A stretch of DNA of 64,000 nt, taken from NCBI GenBank assembly GCA_019096065.1, contig JAGUCH010000002.1, positions 1,748,501 through 1,812,500 on the forward strand, read 5' to 3'. Source of the stretch: Paracyclopina nana. Its lineage: Eukaryota; Arthropoda; Copepoda; Cyclopoida; Cyclopettidae. This document shows, piece by piece, positions 12,197 through 23,202 of the stretch; within the stretch, counting starts at the first letter, position 1; the number at the start of each line of letters is the position of its first letter. Both the position numbers and the translations under genes were made by a program. The notes below the pieces were generated by a model. That model searched no databases. It worked only from the letters and a program-made list of their open reading frames with translations, and was not told where the DNA came from.

Positions 12197-13555
12197 TCAA
12201 CCATTGGAAACTGGCGATTTTGTTGGTAGAGCTACCACTTTTTTTGACGAGAATGTGACTTTGGTGTAGATGACACTGCCCACAACACTGATGTTGAGCC
12301 CAATAAAGTTCAGCCAGCTAAATATGTAATCACCCCCAATGATCATGCCCAAGTAGGTGATTAAGATGTTTTTCAAGCATCCCACAATGGTAGTGGTCAA
12401 TGCAGAATTATACTGAGTGCATAACATTGTGGAGTACATCAGGATGAACCCAAAAATGCTGCTGAGCAAAAATTCTGCCAAAAAGTCAAGTGTCCAGCCC
12501 TCAAATTGTGACGAGGCTTTCAAATCACCAGAATAAATTGCTAGCAGCAATGTAGGCAATAACATGAACAAACTATTGTAAAACATGAGACCATATTTTC
12601 CTAAAAAGTAAAAAGGCTTTAAAAACGATATTTTATTATCAGTTATGTTAATTATACCCAAGTCTTTTGCATCCAGTTTTTTCTTGGTCACAACACCATT
12701 AGCTGCTGTGCAAAAGTCATTCAGCAAAACAAATGTGTAGCCCTAGAGAAATTAAGTGAATGTCTACATTTCCAAAGATTAATTTTTTTGGAAATTACCT
12801 TGAGGCTAAATGCAAGGTCGTTGCAAGCAGCAACAATGGCACCAAATATCATCAAGTAGACTGACAGCTGGACTTTTTGTTCTGGATAAACCTTGAGGAT
12901 GTAGAATTCCCCTATCATTGTCATCAGTATAGAAAATCTCCTTAAAACTGTCATCATTGGTAAACTGAGCTCTTGTGTGCCACCCAAGCCAAATAGCATG
13001 TTGCCAATGTAAAAAAGGGGCAGAGGCCAAATTTTTTTGAATGTGTCTTTTGTCACTCCAGGGAATGAAATGATTCTCATCCATTTCCCTATTAACAGCA
13101 CTAAAATAGTAGCTATCATCTGGCCCAGGCCAAGAACCTACAAATAAAAATATTATGGGTCCCTTCTTTTTCAAAAATAAAAAGTTGTTGAAAAAAGTTA
13201 ATCCATTTTTGATGTAAAGTTATGCCAATTTGACTGCAGCAGAAATTGTATGAGAGCGCTTTTAATGCAATTTATAAAAAGTGTCCCAGCCAGCTTTGCT
13301 AAAAAAACCACTACAAAGATAAAGTGTAGAATATGCTCAGAGATTTACCTGAAATGAAGGGAATTTGTGCACTGTGAGGACATGCTTGTTCACAACCATA
13401 ATCATGAATGAAGAAACCCCATAGAACATGGCAGTTCCAGCTCTGGCAAAAAGTTCACTCCGCAAAAAGGGGGATGAGGCACTACTTTCTGTTTGTATCA
13501 CATATTGCTGGTCCTTTTTCAGTGGAATCAGTTTCTCCCGGTCCGGTTCCTCCAT
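12197..13555 (-). CDS. Nucleotide-sugar transporter, SLC35D type
   Basis: An ER/Golgi antiporter of the SLC35D group, which brings UDP-glucuronate and UDP-N-acetylhexosamines into the lumen for glycosaminoglycan synthesis and Notch glycosylation (Drosophila fringe connection is in this group). Exons are 13555-13349, 13137-12799, 12742-12658 and 12600-12197, giving 344 residues. About ten hydrophobic helices are visible. Family motifs include [15 protein letters not shown] in TM1, [13 protein letters not shown] in the central part, [17 protein letters not shown], and [19 protein letters not shown] in the last helix. All four exons join in frame with GT-AG borders. The substrate within the group cannot be fixed from sequence. 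Confidence 0.9.
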
Positions 13556-15920
13556 TTTTTCGGCCTCTGCTAGCTTCTAAAAAGGCAACAGTGTGAAAAG
13601 GTGCAAAGCAATGATGACAACAATCAACAACAGCATCAGCAGTGATGCACCTGTTTTGTTCTCTGTCAGCTGAACTGAGCAGCAAAACTGATTGATTGCT
13701 GACGACTGATTACATTTCATCTTAGAGATTATTGTATACAGTAAGTCCAACTGATTTTTTGCAATTTTCCTTATGAACTTTCCACAACGAAAAAGGTGAA
13801 ATTGATTTTAAAGAATTTTTAGCTTTAATTTTTGCGCTACAACTGGGCATGGTTGCCGCATCAGCGAGGTCGAGGTTGCCGCATCGGAAAGGTCAAGGTC
13901 GCAGGATTGGCGAGGTCGAGGTCACCACTACGGCAAGGTTGAGGTCGCCGCATCGGCGTAGAATTTGTCAATTTTTCAATACAAAAATTGGCCTCAGTTT
14001 AAAATGTCTCCTTTCCCAAGTCAAAGGCCTCGTTTCTCTTCTTCTTGAGTAAAATTGTCAGCTTTTTTCATTGAAAATGAGTCAATTTCAGGAGCCGTGG
14101 CGATGCCTCTTTGATGCAAATTACGGGAAAATTTTCGGCCGAATTCGAGACAATCACTAGGTTATTTTGTTGAGCTTTATGACTTGATTCCAGACTTAAC
14201 AGTGCAGTATGCTCACTTTTGACTTTTTGACTTTGTTTTTTGTTTACGCTCGCACTCATCGACCGCTTTTAATGAGCGCGTTCGCTACGGAATTGACGCA
14301 TGGCAATTTCGCGAGATTTTTAATATAATAAAACAAAGCAAAACTTACGCCGCAAGAGTTTTTATTATTGTTGCAATTTCATCTCTCACACTCCGTTTTA
14401 AGCGTTTCATTATTCAATGACGAAAAGGCCAATTATTGAAATGAGCTTACCTCCTTATTGCGAAGATAAGGCTTATCTTCAGGACTTTTCCAAATGATGA
14501 AATTAATCTCACTTGGTCCAAGATTAAGGCCAAATAGCTAGTGTCTATGCCCATTTGCTGTCATTGCCCAAATAAACATTGTTTTGAATTTTCTACAGAA
14601 TTACCAGATGTCACGCACTGAAAGCGGCCAATGGATGGCTCTAAAAATCCCGATTCCATTAACTTTCTCCTGCGTAAAACTTAAAATTGCAGCCAAAATG
14701 GTAAAGTTGTACCAGTTGAGAAGCTAAAAAAGAGTTTTCAAGCGGTCTTGGCTTTTTTGGCGAGACTTGCTCAAAACCGCCATTTTGGTCACTCTGTACG
14801 CACGTGCAAGGTTTCACAGAAAAGGTTGGGCTGAAACACTCAATCACCTGCCGCTTACCCATCACCTTTCTTATGCAAATAGAAAACTGGAATCACCAGA
14901 TTTGCAATGTGTCAAAGGCAAAAACTTGATTTTTAATCTTGTCTTTCTTAGCTCTTTAAACTCTTCAAGAAATGTAACTAGAATTAATTTATCTGAGATT
15001 TGAAAAGAATACTCTTTACTTTTACTAAATTAATGAAAATAGATTAAGGGAAATATTTTAGGTTTTGATATGAATATTTTCAATACAATAGGAAAGTCAC
15101 TCAACCTCGAGCCTATGTAAAAAGTGGAATTTTGCAAAAAGTTCAATTATTCATAGACCTTGAGAAACTTTTTTAGTCGGTGGTGTGAAATGCCACAAAG
15201 TATCTCACATCAGTGCTTTTCTGCATAACTTTGAAGCTCATATTGAACACCAGCCATATATAACATGAGATATTTATTATGAGACTTTCAGCCATCATAT
15301 TTCATTACTGCATTGATACTCTGCAACATAATCCAATATTTACTTGTAACAGGGAGGAAAAACCATTATTGGTCCACCTGACCAAATATAGGTAGGTATT
15401 GTATTAGCATGGTTGTCTCCCATTTGAAAAGTGAGGCTATTCCTGGGCAAACTTCTTCTATGTAGTCTGTTGCTTCTTCTCCTCGCTCTATGAACATTTG
15501 GGGAATTTTTCCCACCTAAAAAGTTAAAGCCTCAAAAGGAAGTTGCTTATCAGCAAAGGCTCAAGTTTGCAACTGGCTTTCTTTTTAGCTTCAAAGGGTT
15601 GCTGCTAAAATTATTTTCAGCATCTTAAAGTTATTTACATCCTATCTTCTTTACGAGGAGGGCACAAGAGGGCTCTCATCTGAGTCAGACTTATTATGGC
15701 CATGTATGGATCAAGGCCACTTTTAATTGGGAATTGATGGGCTCCTCCGAGCCTTAATAGCATCAGTAGCATATAAGGCCTTTAGGGAGCTCAGAATGTG
15801 ATCAACAATTCTTCCCATTTTGTACCATGCACCACAAGCTGGAATTGCACTCTTTCCATCCATGAATTAAAGGTCTTCAGTTTGAAAGAGCTGACAGAGG
15901 CATTATTTCAAGATCCACCT
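13556..15920. other. Intergenic, no gene seen
   Basis: It contains the likely 5' region of the SLC35D-type gene and a degenerate GC-rich repeat at 13851-13958. The remainder is AT-rich with only short open frames that lack splice or start context. I see no RNA gene. Confidence 0.55.
13851..13958. repeat. Degenerate GC-rich tandem repeat
   Basis: About four imperfect copies of a roughly 24-bp unit built on GCGAGGTCGAGGTTGCCGCA. Copies differ by several substitutions and length changes. Confidence 0.55.
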
Positions 15921-17840
15921 TTATTTAATGCAGTCTTTCAAGCATTCAAAGTAAGTCTTCATGCTCTCCAAAGGATTTTTTGGCTTCTCCATTAGAATTT
16001 GTGAAACAGCATCTTTAAGCAAGGCAAGCAAATCCTCGTCTGTGACTTTGTTCTGAAAAAGCGTGGCTGGAAACTGTCAAATGTCTAAAAAAGTTGAAAA
16101 ATGTCTACTAACTTGGAACCTGAGCAAATTCTCACTGAATTTCTCCTCGAAAATTCTTTTCTTTATCAGCTTGTTGCCTTTCTCTTCTTCGTCCCCATTT
16201 AGCTCCATCAATTCGTGGCAATTACTTTGTTCACTCTTCTATAACAAAGGAGAAAAAGTCTCATTTCCGTTCTTCTCATAGTAAAATATAGATCGATCCC
16301 ATTAAATAAAATAATAAAAAAAAATGATTTTTGGCCCAAATTGGCCGTTATGCTTGTCATATTCAAGAAAAAATGGCTTCTTTTCCGTATCATGTTGAAC
16401 AAAATATTCAGCTGAAGTTAAGCTAGCTTGAGCTTTGATGCGCGTGCGCAGAGAGGCGAGCCGGTGCGTCAACGGCATACTAAGCGCGCGCGTACAACGC
16501 GCACGCGCTACTATTATTTTAACAAAACGGCAATGATCTACATGTGGTTTACTTAAATATAAGCTCAATGTTTAATGGCACCTTTAATTGGTAAACTTTG
16601 TCCTGTGCAGTTTCAATGAATCTCGACTCCAAGGCTCCGTTTTCGCTGTTGTACACGGACGTGGTGGTTCCTTTGTCTACTGGGCTGGATTTCGCAACTT
16701 TGAAGAGTTTTTCATCCTCCTTGGCAACTTTGAGCGTAATAGGAGCACACCAGGCCTTCTTGTCTAACGTCATTAATTTGGCAAACTTCCCTGTCATCTC
16801 CTGAATGGATGACACAAGATAAAACTGATGACGCCGTCTCATATCATCTAGCTTACGAGTTTAGCGAGCAATTTCTCCGCCAAAATGAGGGCTGAGTCTG
16901 ACATCAAGGCAGCCTCGCTCGGTAAATCAATTGGTACATTCATAGGGCAAGAATGGGTAGGGTCAATATGGCCGTTCTTCCGCCTCCATTCAGACACATG
17001 GATGCAGTTTTCTGCATCTGATTTCACGATTGATCGACAAGTCTCAACCTCAACAAACCTTAAAATAGTACACGTACTAAAAACCTTGAATTACAAGTGA
17101 TAATTACTGTATTTACTTTGGAACCAGCTTTCCACCTCTGAATAAAGGCCTGGACTCTTTGATGTCATCAGCGTTATTTCTAAGGATAATCACCCTTCGT
17201 TCTTCAATGACATCCAAATTCCTGTTGACAAAACCTGTGACGTGGCAAATATGGTCAAACCCTGGCTTCCTACTGATGACAGTGGACTAAAAATAAACTG
17301 AATCAGCATTTTACTAGGTGTCCGAAGCAGAGAGCGGTGCTTTCCTGGCTAGGATAATTGGAGCGGAGCATTTTTCACTAGTTGAAGAAATCAGAGTTTG
17401 TTGGTACACTGCGTGACATTTGGGATGTAAAAAGTTTAATCACACAAAAAAATAATTTCGAGCTTAGACAATAAAATATCGAAATTAGCAGAGATGCGAA
17501 CTCGAACTTTTCCCAAAACTCTTAAACAGTTTTGCGAAAAAAAAAATGAATAGGCAGATTTTACATAAACGCTTCGCTTGGCTTCAAAGTTTAGTGCAGT
17601 TTGCTTCGCTCCGCTCAATGTGTTTTTGATTGCATTGAATTTCTTTACCTGGTGCACATAGAAGCACGATTGGCCTCTGATGTTCGACCTCTGAATGTCG
17701 ATTGTCATTGAGCCAATCACATGTTCATGATTGGGGTGCTCAGTGATGGTCAATTCGTCTCTGCCCACCAAAGATGCCCAAATGTCATCAGATATGGGAA
17801 TATGCGAGCTCACCAAAAATGATAGTGCAGCATTGGACAT
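15921..17840 (-). CDS. CATIP-like ciliogenesis protein
   Basis: CATIP binds TTC17 and is needed for actin organisation in ciliogenesis; in insects that would mean sperm and sensory neurons. Exons are 17840-17649, 17286-17117, 17058-16857, 16800-16582, 16238-16113 and 16052-15921, giving 346 residues (human about 387). From memory of the human protein, equivalent segments run in the same order: the FTVEV..CLYVH strand pair (here SMTIDIQRSNIRGQSCFYVHQ split at the intron), the SEAANVLLLRVL helix (here MSDSALILAEKLLAKL), the FLAFD strand (KLMTLDKK), and the closing helical segment (LLKDAVSQILMEKPKN). Every intron phase agrees. The start at 17840 is the first ATG; an upstream coding exon is possible. 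Recognition rests on remote similarity and should be confirmed by profile search. Confidence 0.68.
17313..17384 (-). repeat. Short interspersed repeat, copy 1
   Basis: One of at least five copies in this window of a roughly 70-bp element with the core GACTAGGATAATTTGAGCGGAGC and CTAGT-like ends. This copy sits in the first coding intron of the CATIP-like gene. The others are at 19640, 25226, 27573 and 29700. Confidence 0.75.
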
Positions 17841-18304
17841 GTTGTTGGTGTCTTCTTCTTTTAACAACTATTGATCAATCTGGTTCGGTGATAATAATGA
17901 TACAACAATTCTTACCATGCATGCACGTTGCTTTCTCCCATGTTCATGTAAAAAAAGGAAAGGTGTCATGTCATTAGGGTCAACTATGCAATGTTGTGGC
18001 ATGTTCTACCTGAATCAGGCTTGGGAGTTTGGTTGTGGTCACGAAAACCAGCTAATTACGAGGATAGTTCCAATAATTAGATAGCTTAAACAGATGAATA
18101 AGATCTATATTAGCCATGCCCTAGCACACATTACAATATATATATGGTAATCAATGCAGTAATATACAGAACATGATAAAAATTACAATCTTTGGAGCAG
18201 TTGTACATGTAATTTTCGTCTTTTGTGGAAATTGAAAACTAGGTATTTATGTATGCAGATAGTGGTCACAACAAATTCAATTTTTGGCCTTTATTGGCAC
18301 ATCT

Positions 18305-19267
18305 CTATCCACAAAATTCGCCACACTGTGGGCAGCTGTTGTCTCCGTACGAAATGGCACTTCCCATCTGGATGAGCCTGCAGTTAAGGCAAGGATCTTT
18401 GGTAGTAGACACACTGGCGCCACCTTTCATGGAATTCCCACTTTTACCGCCATTTTCATAGCTCTCGGAATCCACGACAACTTGCTGCATTCCAGCCTCC
18501 GCGGCCATAACTTCATACTGCTGCTGAGGCTGCAATTAATTAATTAATTATTAGCATTTTATTTTCGTGTGCCTACTGCAGAATGTCCCACCATTTTCGG
18601 AGAAAATTCTCACACATCGAAATCTAAGTTATATAAAATGACAACTAATTGGGTGCTTATTTCTATGCCTAAAAATTCTTGGCTCGGTTCAGCTGAAACC
18701 ATAAATACACACAAAATTGCGGGACTCTCTGCATATTGATATTAACCCTAAATAATTCCAAGTCTACGAGGTCTACTCAGTATTTACCAGCATGGCATAA
18801 CGTGAGAGGACTCTTTTGAGCTCCTCCTCTGACAAAACCCTGTATTCCCCCAGAAGCATCTGTACACATGACAAAAAATCTCAATCTATGCTCTGTGTGA
18901 GGCTCTTTACAGAGGCCAAAAAGGTCACATATAGTTACTTGATGTTGTACGATGGCCTGGTGCTGCTGGATTGCAGTATCACAATTGGCTGACCTGGTGT
19001 ATTTTCGCCATAAAAATGCCGCGAGCAAAATAAGCGAAAGGCCACTGCAGAAAATCAATCCCAAAAACAGGTTGAACCTGATTTCGGACTCCTCATCTGA
19101 AACACAACATAGTTATTTGATAGTTTAAATAAGTTGGTATTAAGAGTGCTTTCACCAGTTTCTGACATTTCCTCATCCTCTTCATGCGAGTTAGGTACAG
19201 AAGAGCTTGATTGTGAGTCAAAGTAGCCTGCACGTACAATTGAACCAGGACTGTTGGGATCTGACAT
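18305..19267 (-). CDS. Single-pass membrane protein with C-terminal Cys cluster
   Basis: I do not recognise this gene. Exons are 19267-19156, 19096-18939, 18859-18788 and 18529-18305, giving 188 residues, all GT-AG and in frame. The N-terminal about 45 residues are Ser/Glu-rich without a signal peptide. A strong membrane helix follows (FLGLIFCSGLSLILLAAFLW) with basic residues just after it. Then comes a short amphipathic helix (SEEELKRVLSRYAML), and the last 30 residues carry CLNC, CPQC and a final Cys near the C-terminus. The CxxC pair spacing looks like a zinc ribbon or an acylated, membrane-apposed knuckle. Charge rule suggests N-out/C-in with the Cys cluster in the cytosol. Function unknown. 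Confidence 0.72.
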
Positions 19268-22200
19268 TATTCTGCCTGAAATTTACATAAATTATGCTAG
19301 ATGACAATCGACAGTCAGAGGTCGAACACTAGAGGCCAATCCTGCTTCTATGTGCGCCAGGCAAAGAAATTCAATCAAATCCAAAATACTTTAAGCGTAG
19401 CGAAACAAACTGCAATAGTTATCAAAGTCAAGTGAAGCGTTTTCGTAAAATCTGTCAATTCAATATTTTGCCGAAATGCTAGTCTTGCTTAACTCCCTAA
19501 GAGGTTAGGAAAAGAAGGAGTTCGTAACTCAGCTAATTATGAAGCAATTTTGGCATTTAGATAGTTCTAACTATTTTTGGCAATTAATTTTTTAACGCAC
19601 CAAACGTCCCATGATGAACCTGGAAACACCGATTTCTCCACCTAGTGAAAAGTGCTCTGCTCAAGTTATCCTAGTCAGGAAAGCACCGCACTCTGCCTCG
19701 GACTCCTAACTAGTTGCCATTATCTTAAAATATTGATCACAGCTGCATTAGTTCATCCGTTATGCACATTTTAAGCAAGATTGATGCTACTCAGAAGGAA
19801 ATGAATAATTTCGCAATAATACAAGTATAACCAATAGAAAAGAGATGGACACAAAAGAAGCAAAGCAAACTTTCTGACGCATTTCTTCATATTTCCCAGG
19901 GGCTTCTTCTGTATCCAGACAAACTAAAAAGTGTAATCTCTAGCTAATTTAGAGTCTCAAAAAGACAATACTGCGAGGATATTTTCGCTTCTCTTCTAGG
20001 CATAGAAAAGGGTCTTATGCCAATCGGATTTTAAAAGAGAATTTGGCCTTCTTCCACTCGACTGCATATATGCTATAAGGCCATTTGAGCTGGGTGGAAC
20101 CTTTTCAAAAACGCAGAAAGCTTTGATGTCAGCAGCAGCAGCTGGATGCTGTAGTACCATTTATGGCACAGTGTATGGCAGTTGTTGAAGTTGTTTTTGA
20201 AATCTAAATACGATACAGAAGGAAAGCCTCAGTTAATTAGCTTTTCTGTAAGGGCTCTTCTCATCAATGCACTAGCATTGTATAATACCCTTTTCATCTG
20301 CTCTTTCACTCAATTTGATGGGAAGAGATGTCGATACCGTTTATATTACAGAGATTTTCGTCTATATCAGAAAGAGGTTGGATTTTCAATAAGCCCTTTA
20401 TGATTAGCTGCTAGTGAAAAATACCTCTTTTAGTTGTGAGTGAGTGACAAAATGCAAATTTTCCGCCCAAACCCTTGAGGATATTGGTTTTAACTTTGGG
20501 AGAGCCTGTTGTTATGCATGGAATTTTGAAAGCTACTACAAACAAGGGCACCCAAGTAATATGCGCGCGTTCTGCTAAGGTCAACAAAAGTTGGCCGACG
20601 ACGACGCGATGGAAAACCTTCTGCTTTGTATGCATACATCGCTTGATACAACTCCAACTGATCCGAATGCAACAGAGCCATTTTCCGGCCTGAATACACA
20701 TGTCCAAAGGCCATGGAAAGCTTGAAAAGAATTCAATTTTCTGCATTCGAGAGCAACGGGCAATTTTTACTCTTAGAAATACAGCAGAAAATATCGTTTT
20801 TAATTTCAAGAAAAACTGAATTAACAATTTTTGGCTGATTGTCACTTATGCGCTACAAATAGCAAAAAAGAATTCTTTTGGTACATTATTTGGCTTAGAA
20901 GAGAATTATATTATCATTCGTATTTCAGCATGCTATTAGAGTAAAATATTACAAAAGTAAAAAGAAAGCTTTGATTTTAAAAGAGCTTACAGCCATTTTT
21001 CAAGAGTAATCCAATACAATTGAGTATTTTGCATGTTCATGTAGCCTTTCACATCAAAGAGTGGCTGCAAAAGACTATGCACATACTAAAGTAGGCAAGA
21101 AGTAAACCTCACAATATTTCCACTTTGAGGCTTTGAAAAATGGGAGTTTTTCTCGTACGTGGAAAGTCGGACTTTCCAAAATGCACCTTTTTTTGCAGTA
21201 CACACATGTATTTCTATTACGTAAAGAGAAGCCTTTGGATTGCGAATAACAGGACAGTGTTGCAACCCTTTTTTATGCTCCAACATGAATACAATTATTC
21301 AAACAACGTCTAGACTTTTCATGGGATTTGGGCCCAAAAGAGTTACTACTACATCCCCTGTAGTCTAATTCAATTTAAAGCCACTTTGCAGCTGCAGCAG
21401 GCGGCCGAGGAAGAAACTTTTTTAATTTTCCCCGCGCCAAATACCCCTTACTTTCTTTTATTTGTGCGATTGTAAAAATAGTACCTTAATGTTTGGGTAC
21501 ATCTTCATCACAGAAGCAAAGTTGGCTTTTCACGAGTTGACACTCTTTGAAGTCATTCCAGTTGATTTAAAAGGAACTCACCAGAAGTTCCACTTTGAAA
21601 AAAGTTTCACTTCTTGGCCTCTCTCTAACTTCAGTGCGCAGGCAAGAAGAGATTTATTTCATCTTCTGTGTGAGGCTTTGCTTGAAATTGAAATTGGGCA
21701 CAATTTCTTCCCACACAGCTGTGAAAAACTGAGATTTCCCTCCTCAAATTGAATTAAAGCCGCCATCAGTTGCCAATGGCAATTTGACACACTTCAGCTT
21801 AATTATTGAAATTGGTGAAAAGATCATTGCATCACAACCAGAAGGCAGTTGTACTATTTTTCATGCAGTACATTTGACCTCAATAAAAGCTAATGAGCTT
21901 ATATGCTATAAGTTGCCCAAGGGACAACATCACGAAATTAGGTAGATCAAAGACTTGAAGAAAAAAGTGTAAGGCGCCTTGCTTACCTTGAGCTGTAGAA
22001 TTGTTTTTGTTGGCTATATAATCCTATATATGTTGTAATAAAAAGCTCTTGCTTCGGCTAGAGGAAGCTCATAACAAATGGTTTTGCTCCAGTGAAATGA
22101 ACCATGTGTATGAGAAAAAGGAAGAGACCAAAAGCGGTCCGTATAGAATCTAGGGGAGCAAGAGAAAAGCAGCTCGCGCGCGTTCCAAGGTCAGTAAAAA

Positions 22201-23202
22201 GTGTACCGCACTCGCGCTACTTTTTTTAAAAGCACTTTTGAAATGCTTTAAAATCACTAGTGAGAATCACATATAGAGTCCTTCAAAAATAAATACTCAA
22301 TTATATAATATTTAACTTTTTGAAAGTTGGGCCTTTTAAATTTTGCCCAAGTTTCCTGTGTTATAATGAATTCAGTTTCATAATTATCACTTTTCCAATA
22401 ATAAGCAAAGTTCCATTTTCAGATCTTAAGCCTAAAATGAGAACAATTATGAAGTTGGTTGGATGTCAATTAAAAGTAATTGATTAGGACCGTAGCCAAA
22501 AGCAAAAATGAGAAAGTAGGCCTGATAATGGTTATAACAAAGCTTCATTGTCTCTAAAACTTCGTTCACAAACTTACATTGTATTTTAGTTTTGAAAGGG
22601 CTCCTTTTTGCGCAATTTCCAGGCGGCTCATTTTTGCACTAAGTCATCCCCTTTTAGCAGCTTTACAATGATTGGGGAAATTCCCAGACATGCTTACACT
22701 TCCACTAAAACTGAAGCTGAAACCGACGGCGTCAGCTAACTCGCGAAAAAACTGAGCATAGAACTCAACGGGTGCAAGCAAGAATGTAAACAAAACTCGC
22801 GCGCGAGACGTTGACCGGTATGCTGTTGATTATTCACCAAAATGTAAACAAAGAAGAACTAAGCCACGGAATCCCCAATTTCCATGCATTTCATTATGCG
22901 GACGGAAAATAGTGCTCGCACATATACTTTGCATTATGCTCTACTGTGGGAAAATACGGTCATTCCTGTCTTGCCAGGATATGTATTAATACTTGGTTGT
23001 TATTTATGATTCCCCACCCACCACCATCCAAACTGAAAACAGTAAATATTTTTCGTTTCCTATGCTGTGAATAATTCTACATATTCTGCTCCCTTTTGTT
23101 AGCCTTTTGCGTTCTGCAGCTGAAATGAGAAGCTCCAAAACCAGTTTGAAGATTTGTTTGGTATTCCCCAAACCATTTGCTCATTGTTGTGATCACGTAA
23201 AA
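19268..23202. other. Long intergenic region, no gene seen
   Basis: No convincing gene. It holds a copy of the short interspersed repeat at 19640-19714, and GC-rich motifs near 22170-22215 and 22795-22820. The open frames on both strands around 20411-20845 are the longest here but have no recognisable domain and no matching neighbour exons. Confidence 0.5.
19640..19714 (+). repeat. Short interspersed repeat, copy 2
   Basis: This is the reverse complement of the copy at 17313-17384, with about 75 percent identity by eye over its whole length. It ends in CTAACTAGT and is intergenic. Confidence 0.75.

Noticed and set aside
20411-20845. Overlapping minus-strand frames up to 144 residues
   Set aside because: I looked for flanking exons, signal peptides and domain motifs and found none; Cys and Arg content suits random sequence.
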